Assembly (NCBI GenBank): GCA_030549495.1
Contig: JAUIRK010001035.1
Coordinates: 656,001 to 720,000, forward strand
Direction: 5' to 3'
Length of the DNA stretch: 64,000 bases
DNA from: Nectonema munidae
Taxonomy: Eukaryota > Nematomorpha > Nectonematoida > Nectonematidae
The notes under the pieces were generated by a model that did no database searches, was not told where the DNA came from, and saw only the letters and a list, made by a program, of their open reading frames with translations. Positions 55,801 to 62,677 of the stretch are shown piece by piece. Position 1 is the stretch's first letter. Each line of letters begins with the position of its first letter. Made by a program: the position numbers and the translations under genes.

Positions 55801-57867
55801 CCAAATACATTTATCTTAGAAACAAAATACATAACTTTCACAAATTAATGCATTGTTTTAAACAATTATTAATTGACACACAATTGTAAAAAGTCAGTCT
55901 CAATAAGCATGTTAACAATCACATTATTTGATCTACGAAATCTTAAGCTTGAATGAAAGGTGGCCACCATTCCCTGTTTTAGGCAAATAAGAAAATAGAA
56001 GATTTTGAGGTTGCCAATATAATTGAAACGAAACTATCTATCACTTTACTGCACTATTAACTGTTTTAGTTGACACAATTCATTAATATTTTTTCTTTTG
56101 TTCTATCAAGGCTTTGCTTTTTAAGTGAATAATTGATGAGTCTCAATGTAAATCTATCCGATTAAAATAACAAAAATATAGGCCTAGATTCTTGAGGTAA
56201 TTAATAAATGTGCAGTCACGATTCTTAATGCGAAAATCGGATCCAACTGACTTATAAAGGATTTTGTATAAAAAATACTTCTTTATCTTAGCAAAGGCAG
56301 AACAAAATTTTTAGTGCTTCAAAATAATATTCCTTGTAAAAAGTCATTCTAGTATTTTTTTTGATTGACAGTATTTATCTTTCCCAGTTTTCGATTTATT
56401 TTGTTTATACTGTAAGATTTACATCTTATTCTAGGTTTATTCCATCGATTGGAGTCCAGATGGAGAAAAGGTAGCAAGTGGGGGAAAGGATAAAAAGCTT
56501 AAAATGTAATATTTTTTATCAACTTTCTATCATTAAGCTTATTACTTACAGAAATAATATCAAAATTCAATTAATTCCTTAAGAGTATTTTGACGAAAAA
56601 AATCATATTTTCTAAAAATTTTATTCAAATAAATAATAATAGATAGTTTTTTTACACCTTGAACGAATTTTCAATAAATAAAATCAATACAATTTTAATT
56701 AATACTCTTTCTTTATATGATTGAGTATTAAAATTTTTATAGTTTTAGTACTTTTTAGACATCAATTTAATTTTTTAAACAAAATTGTGCATTAAGTTTG
56801 TTTCAAATATTTAAAATAATAAATAGTTTCCTTTATAACTTATTTATAATTTAAATAAAAATGTTCTTTTATCACCCTTTTGAACGTTTTGATAAAAATA
56901 GGGGGATTTCTTCTAATTTTTTTTGAAATTTTAATATCATTAATTTTCAAAAAAAAACTTTAGTTTGCATAAATCAATATATTTACTTTAACAAATTAAT
57001 ATAGCGTAAATATGCGCCATATTTCGCATGTGATTTTTGAAGCAAACATTTATAAAAAAATTGTTAATTCTTGAAAAAATAATGTTACCTGACTGAAGTG
57101 CTTCTTCACTCTTTATCAATGTGTTAATAATTTTAGGGTATTTGATTTCTTGATCAAATTGTCAAAGTTTCCAGATTATTTTTGAGTTATATGCTATTTT
57201 TTAGCTGTAGTTCGTTCTTCTGCAATTATGTTCTCTATTTTTTAAATGCGAAATCGAAGCGAAAAAAAAATAGAATTGTAACAAGACGAAAGAGAACTAA
57301 AAACGATATTTTATGACTTTTTGTTTTCGATTTTTTGGATCATTTTTAAAAGCGTATTAATTTAAAAGTTCATTTCTTCTTTTCGTAGTATGATATACAG
57401 CCTTGGATTAAGCGTTATTTAAATGATAAAAATGATCTTTCGTTTAAGCTTTGACAAAATACTTATTTTTAGACAAGTTATAAGACCATCTTTAAACTTC
57501 TTATAACTGTATCTATAAAAACTTAAACCAATAGAATAGACCAATAAAAGGGAGCGTTCACAAATGATGTCAACCAACTTTTTTGCCACTTCCCCCCTCT
57601 AAGTTTTGGTTGACATCATTTGGGAAGGATCCATAAGAAGAATGACAAGTTGGCCAACTTCGTCTTCCTACCTCAACAGAAATATATGTTATAAATGTAT
57701 CGCCAAAAGCTTTTAAATAATAATATGTATTTGTTTATTTCTTGAAAAGCATCTCTTTATTTTCAATACTACTATTACTTTGTTTTATCAATATCCTCTA
57801 AACACACTTTTATATGATTTTAGTCCATTTTTTATTTCAATTTATATTTTTTAGATGGAAGAATTGA
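34667..57867 (+). CDS. NLE1: NLE1 / Notchless, 60S ribosome assembly factor (12 exons)
   Basis: NLE1 (yeast Rsa4) joins nucleolar pre-60S particles and is pulled by the AAA ATPase midasin (MDN1/Rea1) during ribosome maturation. It was also named as a Notch modulator. Exons: 34667-34801, 41246-41466, 41535-41614, 42787-42863, 42916-43013, 45809-45845, 48958-49113, 49164-49355, 50341-50543, 54796-54955, 56435-56505, 57855-57867. These total 1443 nt, or 480 residues; the human protein is 485. Residues about 1-100 form the ubiquitin-like NLE domain; Glu77 aligns with the glutamate that contacts the midasin MIDAS site (alignment from memory). Eight WD40 repeats follow (e.g. GSGDKTIRLWD, SSSQDTTIKVW, SASFDKSVRLW, GGKDKKLKIW). 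All junctions keep phase. Eleven are GT-AG; intron 8 is GC-AG. Confidence 0.96.
35665..37465 (-). mobile_element. Pogo-type (Tc1/mariner superfamily) transposon, complete ends
   Basis: Both ends begin CCGTATTTTTCGGACTATAA and continue GGCGCACT; the first 28 bp of the two inverted ends are identical. TA dinucleotides flank at 35663-35664 and 37466-37467. Shorter copies of ATTATAAGGCGCA recur inside each end, probably transposase sites. The 1801-bp element holds one transposase gene and interrupts a piggyBac remnant. Confidence 0.95.
35872..37150 (-). CDS. Pogo-type transposase, one frame change
   Basis: The protein starts at ATG 37150 (MPAKRHAYDAGFKLRIIDYS) with an N-terminal helix-turn-helix (NRATAREFNINESVVRKW). 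It runs through a CENP-B-like DNA-binding region (EFQGGSSWCFRFMKRKNLSI) into the DDE/D domain: NMDEIPLTFD (first Asp), SPSLLICDSMRAH (second Asp), LTKELQPLDITANRSFK (third acidic residue, Asp, as in pogo). The C-terminal tail is acidic (DSDSTDDESLDY). Length is about 425 residues, normal for pogo. Only one frame change is seen, near 36850-36880, between KAKAN and MKIKEF, so the gene is almost intact and the copy young. Confidence 0.93.
40984..41125 (+). repeat. tRNA-derived SINE
   Basis: Plus strand GGGGTGTGAGTAGGGTCGG, A-box-like GTAGGGTCGGTTAGATGC, then B box GGTTCGATACT at 41037-41047 and a tail containing GTTCGATACAAGCGGGCG. In NLE1 intron 1, ending about 120 bp before exon 2. Related in layout to the SINEs in the CDC16 introns. 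Confidence 0.7.
41246..41466 (+). CDS. NLE1: NLE1 exon 2 (residues 46-118)
   Basis: Encodes the second half of the NLE domain (TPYSFFVENNEIVNTLEEV, PQAIFDIKPVTRCSSTLSG) and the start of WD repeat 1 (HLEPILVTQFSPDS). Acceptor TTATTAG, donor AA|GTAATC. Confidence 0.95.
41535..41614 (+). CDS. NLE1: NLE1 exon 3 (residues 119-145)
   Basis: Encodes KLATGSGDKTIRLWDLCTET and PFLKCEG, end of WD repeat 1. The preceding intron is only 68 bp. Confidence 0.95.
41615..42786 (+). other. NLE1 intron 3
   Basis: AT-rich GT-AG intron; no gene or transposon recognised. Confidence 0.6.
42787..42863 (+). CDS. NLE1: NLE1 exon 4 (residues 146-171)
   Basis: Encodes HTDWVLCISWAPDAKKFASA and SKDCT, WD repeat 2. Separated from exon 5 by a 52-bp intron. 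Confidence 0.93.
42916..43013 (+). CDS. NLE1: NLE1 exon 5 (residues 172-203)
   Basis: Encodes IRIWNPKSGEMLGNVLKGHC and QWINALAWEPFH. The final codon is split after TT and completed by A of exon 6 to give Leu. Confidence 0.95.
43099..43319. mobile_element. Complete hAT MITE with 8-bp target duplication
   Basis: The left end CAATGGCACACATCC and right end GGATGTGCGCCCCTG are inverted repeats, flanked by the perfect 8-bp duplication ATTTAAAC at 43091-43098 and 43320-43327. It is 221 bp and noncoding. It gives the family boundaries for the isolated ends at 28804, 29281 and 54458. Confidence 0.85.
43640..44535 (+). pseudogene. piggyBac transposase remnant
   Basis: The open block at 43722-43970 reads MSRSCFCEIQRFLCLDLKN, KTDKFAAFQMWYRC and LSEYVVLKLMDPYLNSGN, matching the piggyBac core up to the segment before the second catalytic Asp. 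After a gap, 44140-44430 has the remains of VDVLGQMARKQRK, then NLLDLAAINATILYNETRKS. The tail at about 44455-44535 carries a cysteine-rich end (CNKCGKIVCEKCVKVKKFIC). Part of the catalytic domain is missing and frames are broken. In NLE1 intron 5, same strand as the gene. Confidence 0.75.
44536..45395 (+). other. NLE1 intron 5 distal part
   Basis: AT-rich; nothing recognised before the SINE-like repeat. Confidence 0.45.
45396..45490 (+). repeat. SINE-like repeat, second copy
   Basis: Contains TAGAATTTTGCAGCAGTAGC, TTTTCAGCCAACCTACA and TATTGCTGACTTTATTGTAG. These are colinear with the body of the repeat at 21411-21505, but the tRNA-like part is missing. Confidence 0.55.
45809..45845 (+). 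CDS. NLE1: NLE1 exon 6, 37-nt exon (residues 204-216)
   Basis: Encodes NTECRKLASASK (first codon shared with exon 5), aligning without gaps to human NPECRYVASSSK. Acceptor TACTAG, donor AAG|GTAATA. The short length is supported by homology and by phase on both sides. Confidence 0.92.
45983..48041 (+). mobile_element. 2.06-kb element with CACTG ends, unknown superfamily
   Basis: The sequence CACTGGTCAACAA at 45983 and the inverted CACTGGTTAACAA ending at 48041 form 13-bp terminal inverted repeats with one mismatch. The flanks (ATA and ATT) give at most an imperfect 3-bp duplication. The interior carries one coding region on the plus strand that is clearly richer in GC than the surrounding intron. 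CACTG ends are known from EnSpm/CACTA and Chapaev elements, but the protein shows no transposase motif of either. Boundaries are an inference from the repeats. Confidence 0.55.
46326..47684 (+). pseudogene. Cysteine-rich protein of a repeat-borne family, unknown function
   Basis: N-terminal blocks carry zinc-ribbon-like cysteine pairs: FCYICGEYTIV, APHMVCKACTETL, TDCYFCAVDVSG, then PVAHCDAIPVP. A middle block has HPFSQKELNDLVRDLSLSK and LASRLKEKNLL. The last 226-residue block runs from MWDSRDRAQHYTKKDW through PPLHIKLGLIKQFTKAL, GIFDGPQIRQLIRDPEF and GERFHQDMKEMETRYQGRWD to KKRKFKP. From memory, intact relatives in many invertebrates have about 100 more residues before WDSRD. Here that central part appears deleted and the frame changes several times. 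The function is unknown and I would not assign one. A decayed second copy lies at 59385-60600. Confidence 0.75.
48042..48957 (+). other. NLE1 intron 6 distal part
   Basis: AT-rich; opposing open frames at 48226-48505 show no recognisable domain. Confidence 0.45.
48958..49113 (+). CDS. NLE1: NLE1 exon 7 (residues 217-268)
   Basis: Encodes DTTIRIWDVKIFTCLFACSS, SVTDIKWGGSGLLYSSSQD and TTIKVWRASD, WD repeats 3-4. Donor GAT|GTATTA; the next intron is 50 bp. Confidence 0.96.
49164..49355 (+). CDS. NLE1: NLE1 exon 8 (residues 269-332)
   Basis: Encodes GVLCRELKCHGHWVNSLALN and the variable linker ending ALKMYNNAK. After AAG the sequence continues GCAATT and there is no GT before the in-frame stop at 49382. 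Homology requires the join YNNAK to GDALEKLVS, so the donor is GC. Confidence 0.93.
50341..50543 (+). CDS. NLE1: NLE1 exon 9 (residues 333-399)
   Basis: Encodes GDALEKLVSASDDFTLCLW, RMTGHQQLINDVKFSPDGR and IIASASFDKSVRLWNGKNG. Acceptor TTTCAAG, donor GA|GTAAAG. Confidence 0.97.
50634..53904. mobile_element. hAT MITE carrying an inserted piggyBac
   Basis: The left end CAGTGGTTCCCAACGGGG and inverted right end GGTTGGGAACCACTG are typical hAT termini. Flanks CCCTAGGG (50626-50633) and CTCTAGGG (53905-53912) match at 7 of 8. Without the piggyBac insertion the element is about 430 bp and noncoding. It lies 90 bp downstream of NLE1 exon 9. Confidence 0.85.
50690..53530 (-). mobile_element. piggyBac transposon with complete ends, broken transposase
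   Basis: TTAA duplications at 50686-50689 and 53531-53534 flank 13-bp inverted ends (CCCATTAGTGCCC and CCCATTAGTTCCC). Foldback motifs of the type GTTGC...GGGCAAC lie inside both ends (near 50821-50866, 53128-53167 and 53496-53515), likely transposase sites. The minus-strand gene begins about 52946 (MANVDQIKRRLKESKGK) and continues with WTPLKRETFFCFLGILMLSG and MFWEEAPHVQHRLVKNAMPR. The catalytic blocks are VDVDESMIPYYGKFGQTLKQ near 52070-52010 and GHFTVYIDNYFNSIPLL near 51830-51780. The cysteine-bearing tail (SRCALCGKTTKE) ends near 51055. Several frame changes separate these blocks. Confidence 0.93.
54168..54425 (-). pseudogene. piggyBac transposase C-terminal tail
   Basis: The minus strand reads NAYIITKDLNFEVRSREKFL, LSLAAILCKGG and then, in another frame, KTCSKFYKWCTPVCGTCSDN ending in VCVVC. 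This is the usual end of a piggyBac transposase with its cysteine-rich C-terminal domain. It is distinct from the element at 50690-53530, which has its own tail. The rest of the protein is missing. Confidence 0.65.
54458..54500. mobile_element. Isolated left end of the hAT MITE family
   Basis: CAGGGGTGCACATCCAGGG matches the end of the 43099-43319 MITE family; no partner end seen before exon 10. Confidence 0.45.
54796..54955 (+). CDS. NLE1: NLE1 exon 10 (residues 400-453)
   Basis: Encodes FIKALRGHVSRVYQLAWSKD, LLLSSSADSTLKVWSMKKK and MDLPGHEDE, WD repeat 7. Acceptor TTTTAG, donor GAG|GTAAGA. Confidence 0.97.
54956..56434 (+). other. NLE1 intron 10
   Basis: AT-rich GT-AG intron; open frames at 54875-55208 are chance or read through from exon 10. 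Nothing recognised. Confidence 0.55.
56435..56505 (+). CDS. NLE1: NLE1 exon 11 (residues 454-476)
   Basis: Encodes VYSIDWSPDGEKVASGGKD and KKLK, WD repeat 8, matching human VYAVDWSPDGQRVASGGKD. Donor AT|GTAATA. Confidence 0.97.
57551..57632. repeat. Palindromic MITE-like element
   Basis: GGAGCGTTCACAAATGATGT then CAACCAA is repeated in inverse as the complement of TTGGTTGACATCATTTGGGA then AGGATCC (22 of 27 matching) around an about 28-nt centre. No reading frame. In NLE1 intron 11. Confidence 0.6.
57855..57867 (+). CDS. NLE1: NLE1 exon 12, terminal 13 nt
   Basis: A TGG AAG AAT TGA completes Ile and adds Trp-Lys-Asn-stop, matching the human end RIWRR. Acceptor TTTTTTAG. Confidence 0.88.
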
Positions 57868-57913
57868 CTACATGGATTCTATCGAAGTTTGTTTTATCTA
57901 GTGTATATTTGTA

Positions 57914-57919
57914 AATAAA
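57914..57919 (+). promoter_or_regulatory. Candidate poly(A) signal of NLE1
   Basis: AATAAA 47 nt after the stop codon, followed 12 nt later by a second AATAAA and then a T-rich stretch. Confidence 0.6.
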
Positions 57920-58639
57920 TGAAAAAATAAAAGTTTTTTACTTCTTAATTTTCATGAGTCTTTGTCATTCTGATTAAATCTTTTTTTAAGGCTGGGTTTT
58001 AAACATTCTTCTCATTCATTTAGAAAAGAGATTTATATCTATTCATATGCTTATTTATAATTAACCTCTATCTGATACTTTTGGACTTAGCACTTTTACT
58101 TCTAGTAAATTCTAATGTTTTTAATTTAATATACATAGTTACTCTATATGCTTCTTTTTTTACCTAGAAAAATTCCTTCCAGACTAGATTTTAGTAAAAA
58201 TGTTTAATTTTCATTATTTCAAAATATTCGTATAAATGCCATAAAAATCTTTTGGATATATGGAAAAAATATAGTTCAGAATAGAGTCGTTGATTTCTAT
58301 GAAACAAAAACTATATGTTTAGGACATAGATCTTGATCACTGCAGATGGTTAATTTGCTAAATAAGAGTGGTCAATGTTCCCGACTTAAACTTTTTAGGT
58401 TTGTAATTTAAATACTTATTTTTGTATATTCAACTTTATAAAAAATATCCTGCCCACAATCGCTTGTTATGTATATGCAATAATTTAGGTTCAAAAGCTT
58501 GGCATGTAGACCAAAATAAAATCGCTTGTAGTAATAATATATTAAAATAAGTTTTAAAATTACGGCTAAATATAAAAACATTAAATCAGTTATAACCTAC
58601 ATGATACACGATATTAAGGAAGGCTAATAACATTGTCAC
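57920..58639. other. Spacer downstream of NLE1
   Basis: AT-rich sequence, no gene or repeat recognised. Confidence 0.45.
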
Positions 58640-59027
58640 TTACATTTTTTATGTCATACACTGAGGATACGCTATGTTTTTGCGTGCTCTGTAGACCCTT
58701 CGTAGAGTGTCCATAAGTTTTCATATGAAGAGAGAAATCTATTGGAATTGGTGCCTCCAACAGCAATTAACTTATTTGCAACACATTGATGCTAACGTTA
58801 TTACGACCTATTTTAAGAGAAGGCATTGTATAACAATCTATTTTTCTTAAGTACAGTGAGAAGTTACACCATGCATATCTTCTCCACCAGCCATGCAGAC
58901 GCGTTCGTTTAGGATAGTTGCACCTTGTCCTTTCATTCCAACGTCACTAATTGGCAATATTTGCCAGAAGCCTTCTCTCAAATCTATGAAATCATTTTCT
59001 CTTAGTGCAAATCTTCTATTACACTAA
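58640..59027 (-). pseudogene. Kelch-repeat remnant or exon
   Basis: Minus strand from 59027, just after a TTTTTTGTTTTTTAG acceptor-like tract, reads NRRFALRENDFIDLREGFWQ, ILPISDVGMKGQGATILNER and VCMAGGEDMHG. Further on, in other frames, come IDCYTMPSLKIGRNNVSINV and LIAVGGTNSNRFLSSYENLW. Paired Gly-Gly after a hydrophobic strand and a Trp about 18 residues before the next blade are the kelch pattern. A GTAACT after DMHG could be a donor, but the downstream frame changes suggest decay. The parent gene cannot be named. Confidence 0.45.
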
Positions 59028-59384
59028 AAAACAAAAAATTTGAGGCAAGCATGAAAAATAGTGAAAATAATGAAATTGGTTACGCTGATTTCATTTCTGA
59101 TATTTTTTTGACTGTACTCATCAGATTTCAGAGATAGAGACTTGAACGTACATTGAATATTCATATATACTTTTTCGCCATTATTCACCAGAATATTTTA
59201 TATTTATTTTAGATCCAATCAAAATAAAATATGATAAAACTCACGAGTATGTTAAAAAAAAATTATTTTAATATTATATTATTTTAAATTTATCTTTATT
59301 TTTTTATGAATGTTCAGTTTTTGATGCTTTTTTTCAGAGTTTTATAGTTGAAAAGTTTTTCTAAGTTACAGTCATTTCATTTCA

Positions 59385-60600
59385 ATGAGTTCATCTAATC
59401 CAAATCACAGAAAGTGTATCAATGATGTAAACTCTTTTTGTTATATTTGTGGCGAGTTCACCAAAGTTTCACAACGCCGTTTGATTACCCTATTACTCAA
59501 GGCAGCTTACCATAGTTATTTTGATTGCAAAATTGGTGATCAAGATAAATCGTGGGCTCCACATATTTCGTGTAAGTCTTGCTATAACGCCCTCACTGCT
59601 TGGTACAATGGTAGAAAGTCATAATTCAAGTTCGCTGTTCCGATGATATGGAGGGTTCCGACGAACCATGCTGACGACTGCTATTTCTGTTTAACCAAAA
59701 TAAAGGGTTTCAGGAAAAAAATTGATTACCCAGATCTTCCATCAGCCATTAGATCTGTCCATCATTGTGAGGAGTATCCTGTACCTTGTCCACCAGAAAA
59801 TAAAGGTGATTTTTTATTGGAGGAGGAAATCAGATATGAAGATTCAACTTCTCGAAGATCAAGTAAATCCCCTTGTTTAGAGTAAAAGTAAATTAAAGTA
59901 AATAACTAAAAAGTAGTTTAGTAAAGTAAAGTAAATAGTTCAGAAGTAAAGTAATAGTTTTTAAAGTAAAAATAGTTGCAAAGAGAAAAAGAGTAAAGTA
60001 ATAGTTTTTAAAGTAAAGTAATAGTTTAGTAAAGTAAATCCCTTGCTCCTAACTTATGTTGTGTCGGATGTACAAGTTCCATTTCTGTCTGGGTGAACGC
60101 AAAAATCTCTTGAACTCATATTCACGTTCCAATGATGTAGAGAGATGCAAAGAACTATTAGATGTATTGCCACCTGTCCTTAACATATATTGAAGGTAGT
60201 CTTTGAAAAATTTGTAAAAATTATTTATTTGCAGTTCGAAATAGGAAAGACAACGGATCTATCGTATTTTTGCATATTTAAATGATATTCATGGACCACA
60301 ACCACGCTTTTAAATATAAAGTAATCACATGACCAACTCAAAAGATTAGTAATATCGAGATACACAAAATGTGGCAAAATTTAAATATGTCGAGAAACCA
60401 ATCCTCATCACCCAATCTGATTTCAATTATCTAGTTCGTGATCTATCTCTTAGCAAACAGTAAAGTGAACTCTTGGCGTGTCATTTGCAATAATGGGATC
60501 TGTTGAAAAAGAGATGCCCCAACAACAGTATCTGGGAAGCTTTCTACAGACCAAAAGCAATTTTTACCATTTTAGATAACTGGACTTTTAATGTTCAATG
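59385..60600 (+). pseudogene. Second, decayed copy of the cysteine-rich repeat-borne protein
   Basis: 59385-59624 reads SFCYICGEFTKVSQRR, AAYHSYFDCKIGDQDKSWA and PHISCKSCYNALTAW. 59643-59883 reads VPTNHADDCYFCLTKIKGF and SVHHCEEYPVPC, and about 60395-60480 has TQSDFNYLVRDLSLSK. These align in order with the copy at 46326-47684, but the sequence is much more AT-rich and the last, largest block is absent. It keeps an IGDQDKSW segment missing one turn in the other copy, so the two are separate lineages. No terminal repeats recognised. Confidence 0.7.
59880..60040. repeat. AGTAAA-rich simple repeat
   Basis: Irregular repetition of AGTAAAGTAAATAG and GTAATAGTTTTTAAAGTA, interrupting the decayed cysteine-rich coding remnant. 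Confidence 0.85.
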
Positions 60601-60931
60601 CTCTTGTTTTTTCTAAAATTAAAGTCTGACATGTTTTCAAATAAAATCATTATGGATTATGTTTATAATTTTATAAAACAAATTTTTAAATCCCCTTTTT
60701 GATTGATTTATTAAACTAAACAAGCATCGAAAAGAAATTAATTGAAATGAAAAGCGTTTATAGTATGTATAAAATTTTTATAGTACCGCTAAGTAATATA
60801 TAATTTTGCTTCTAAGTTAGATGCTCTCTTGAACATTTATATTGCTATAGATTTCGATGCTATAACCTCTTTATATTTTTTTGACACGATATTTTCCGGC
60901 ATTTAAAGCGTGTTAATGTTCTGAACAATTT

Positions 60932-61150
60932 GAGCTTTGGAAATTAGTGTTGTATAACCCGCGCTACCATTTTCAGTAATATAGCTTTGAAAAATAATGG
61001 TGTATAACCAGCGCTACCATTTTCAGTAAAATAGCTTTGAAAAATAATGGTGTATAACCAGCGCTACCATTTTCAGTAATATAGCTTCGAAAAATTGCCT
61101 TGTATAACGAGCTATTGCATATTCAGTAATGTTGCTTTAGAAAATAGTGT
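60932..61150. repeat. Minisatellite, about 4.3 units of 50 bp
   Basis: The unit TATAACCAGCGCTACCATTT + TCAGTAATATAGCTTTGAA + AAATAATGGTG recurs with starts of GCGCTACCAT at 60961, 61011 and 61061 and a diverged unit from about 61110. The two middle units are almost identical; the last is degenerate. Confidence 0.92.
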
Positions 61151-62677
61151 AGGCGTATTATCTTCAGATTTTGTTATGAACGCTAAAAAATACGTTAAAT
61201 TTACAAAGATAGTATTTTAAAGTTTATTTGAAGATCAATTTGATACTTACAAGAGTTAATTTTTGTTTAAAAATATATTTTTGTATCGTGACCGGGCGTT
61301 TGGCCACAGAAATTTTACTGGCAGAGAGTTTGCCTAAAATTTGAGTTAAAAACTCTCCGTTAGGCAATCTGTTTGTAAGGATTATAGCAGATTTAATTTT
61401 TACTGTGCTCTCTTATTGTAGTAATCGTAATCTGTGATACTTTAGTTTATTTTTACAATTGATTTTAAATTTAAAAAAATGATAAGTGATTAAAATCGGG
61501 AAAAAAAATTTTAATTAGTGATATATCCTAAAAAGAATTATTTTTTTGAAAAGGTTATTTTTGTCATGTTTTTCGGTAAATTATACATCGATTTTATAGT
61601 ACAAATATTTAGTGTGTTATACATTTTCTTCTCAGAATATTGACATCATGTTGAATACGAAATATTTATTTTGAGAAATGAGGAATATATAACTCTTGTG
61701 TAAATTATAAAAAAAAAAAGAGAAATAAATCCAAAAGTGCACAGGAAGACAGAAATGCATTATAAAATTTCCTTCAATGTTGAAGAAAAATAAGTGTTTT
61801 ATGAGGATGATATCGTGTGTGATTTTCTTTAAAATTTTTTAAATATTATATTTGTGAGCACAGCGTTTTTTGCCGAATTAATATTTAAAATATAAGCTCC
61901 CCTTTTTTGTTATTAGACTTTTTATATCATTAAGCACAAAAGTAACCATGTTTTTCTTTTAATTAAAACGACCCTAGTCCCACAGCTTACTTTTCATATC
62001 CCAATAGAATGACGGCTTCTCCCTATGGCGTTACGTATATATATCTCTTATTTTACCTCTTTAAGGCTTCTCAGACTACCAGACAAAAAAGAATAGAGAC
62101 AAGTATGGGAAAGTTATAAATATATTCCTATATTTGTTTATACCATATTTTGTATTAAAATCTGAAAAAAACTTTAGTAGGTAAAACTTTATGAAAGAGT
62201 TCTTTTTGATAAATAAATTTTCACAAAACCGATGGCATTGATAAAAATTAACATTAATTGTACTCGGCTTTTGAGAATCGCTTATCGAAAAGTTTGAGTT
62301 TTTATGTATTGCAGTGTTCTATCCTACATCTTATATGAAACATTCAGTTTAACAACTTTGAGAACAAAACCGATATTTTCTTGTGAAACGCTTTTTATAA
62401 TAAAAGATTTTCTGACAACAAATCCATAAGTTATGTAGATCCCCTATGAATACGCTGATTAAAAGCAGATTGCTACGATTATGAGACTCTGAAAACTTAA
62501 ATTAAACAAATTTGAATCAAATTTTATAAAAAAAATTGAACAGGGGTTCAGAAGATTTTTTTATATTTTGCTTGAAATTTTTTCTCTATCAAATGAAAAA
62601 AACTTGTCTAACTAATTGAGAGTGAATTTAAATCAAATGAATGTAAAACAATCTTCAAAATAAAAATTATGGAAATA
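61151..62677. other. AT-rich spacer before the Tigger element
   Basis: No coding region recognised. An imperfect inverted pair GTTTGCCTAA/TTAGGCAA lies at about 61335-61372. Confidence 0.45.

Noticed and set aside
60932-61150. CRISPR-like array
   Set aside because: Units are contiguous tandem repeats with no unique spacers, in eukaryotic DNA.
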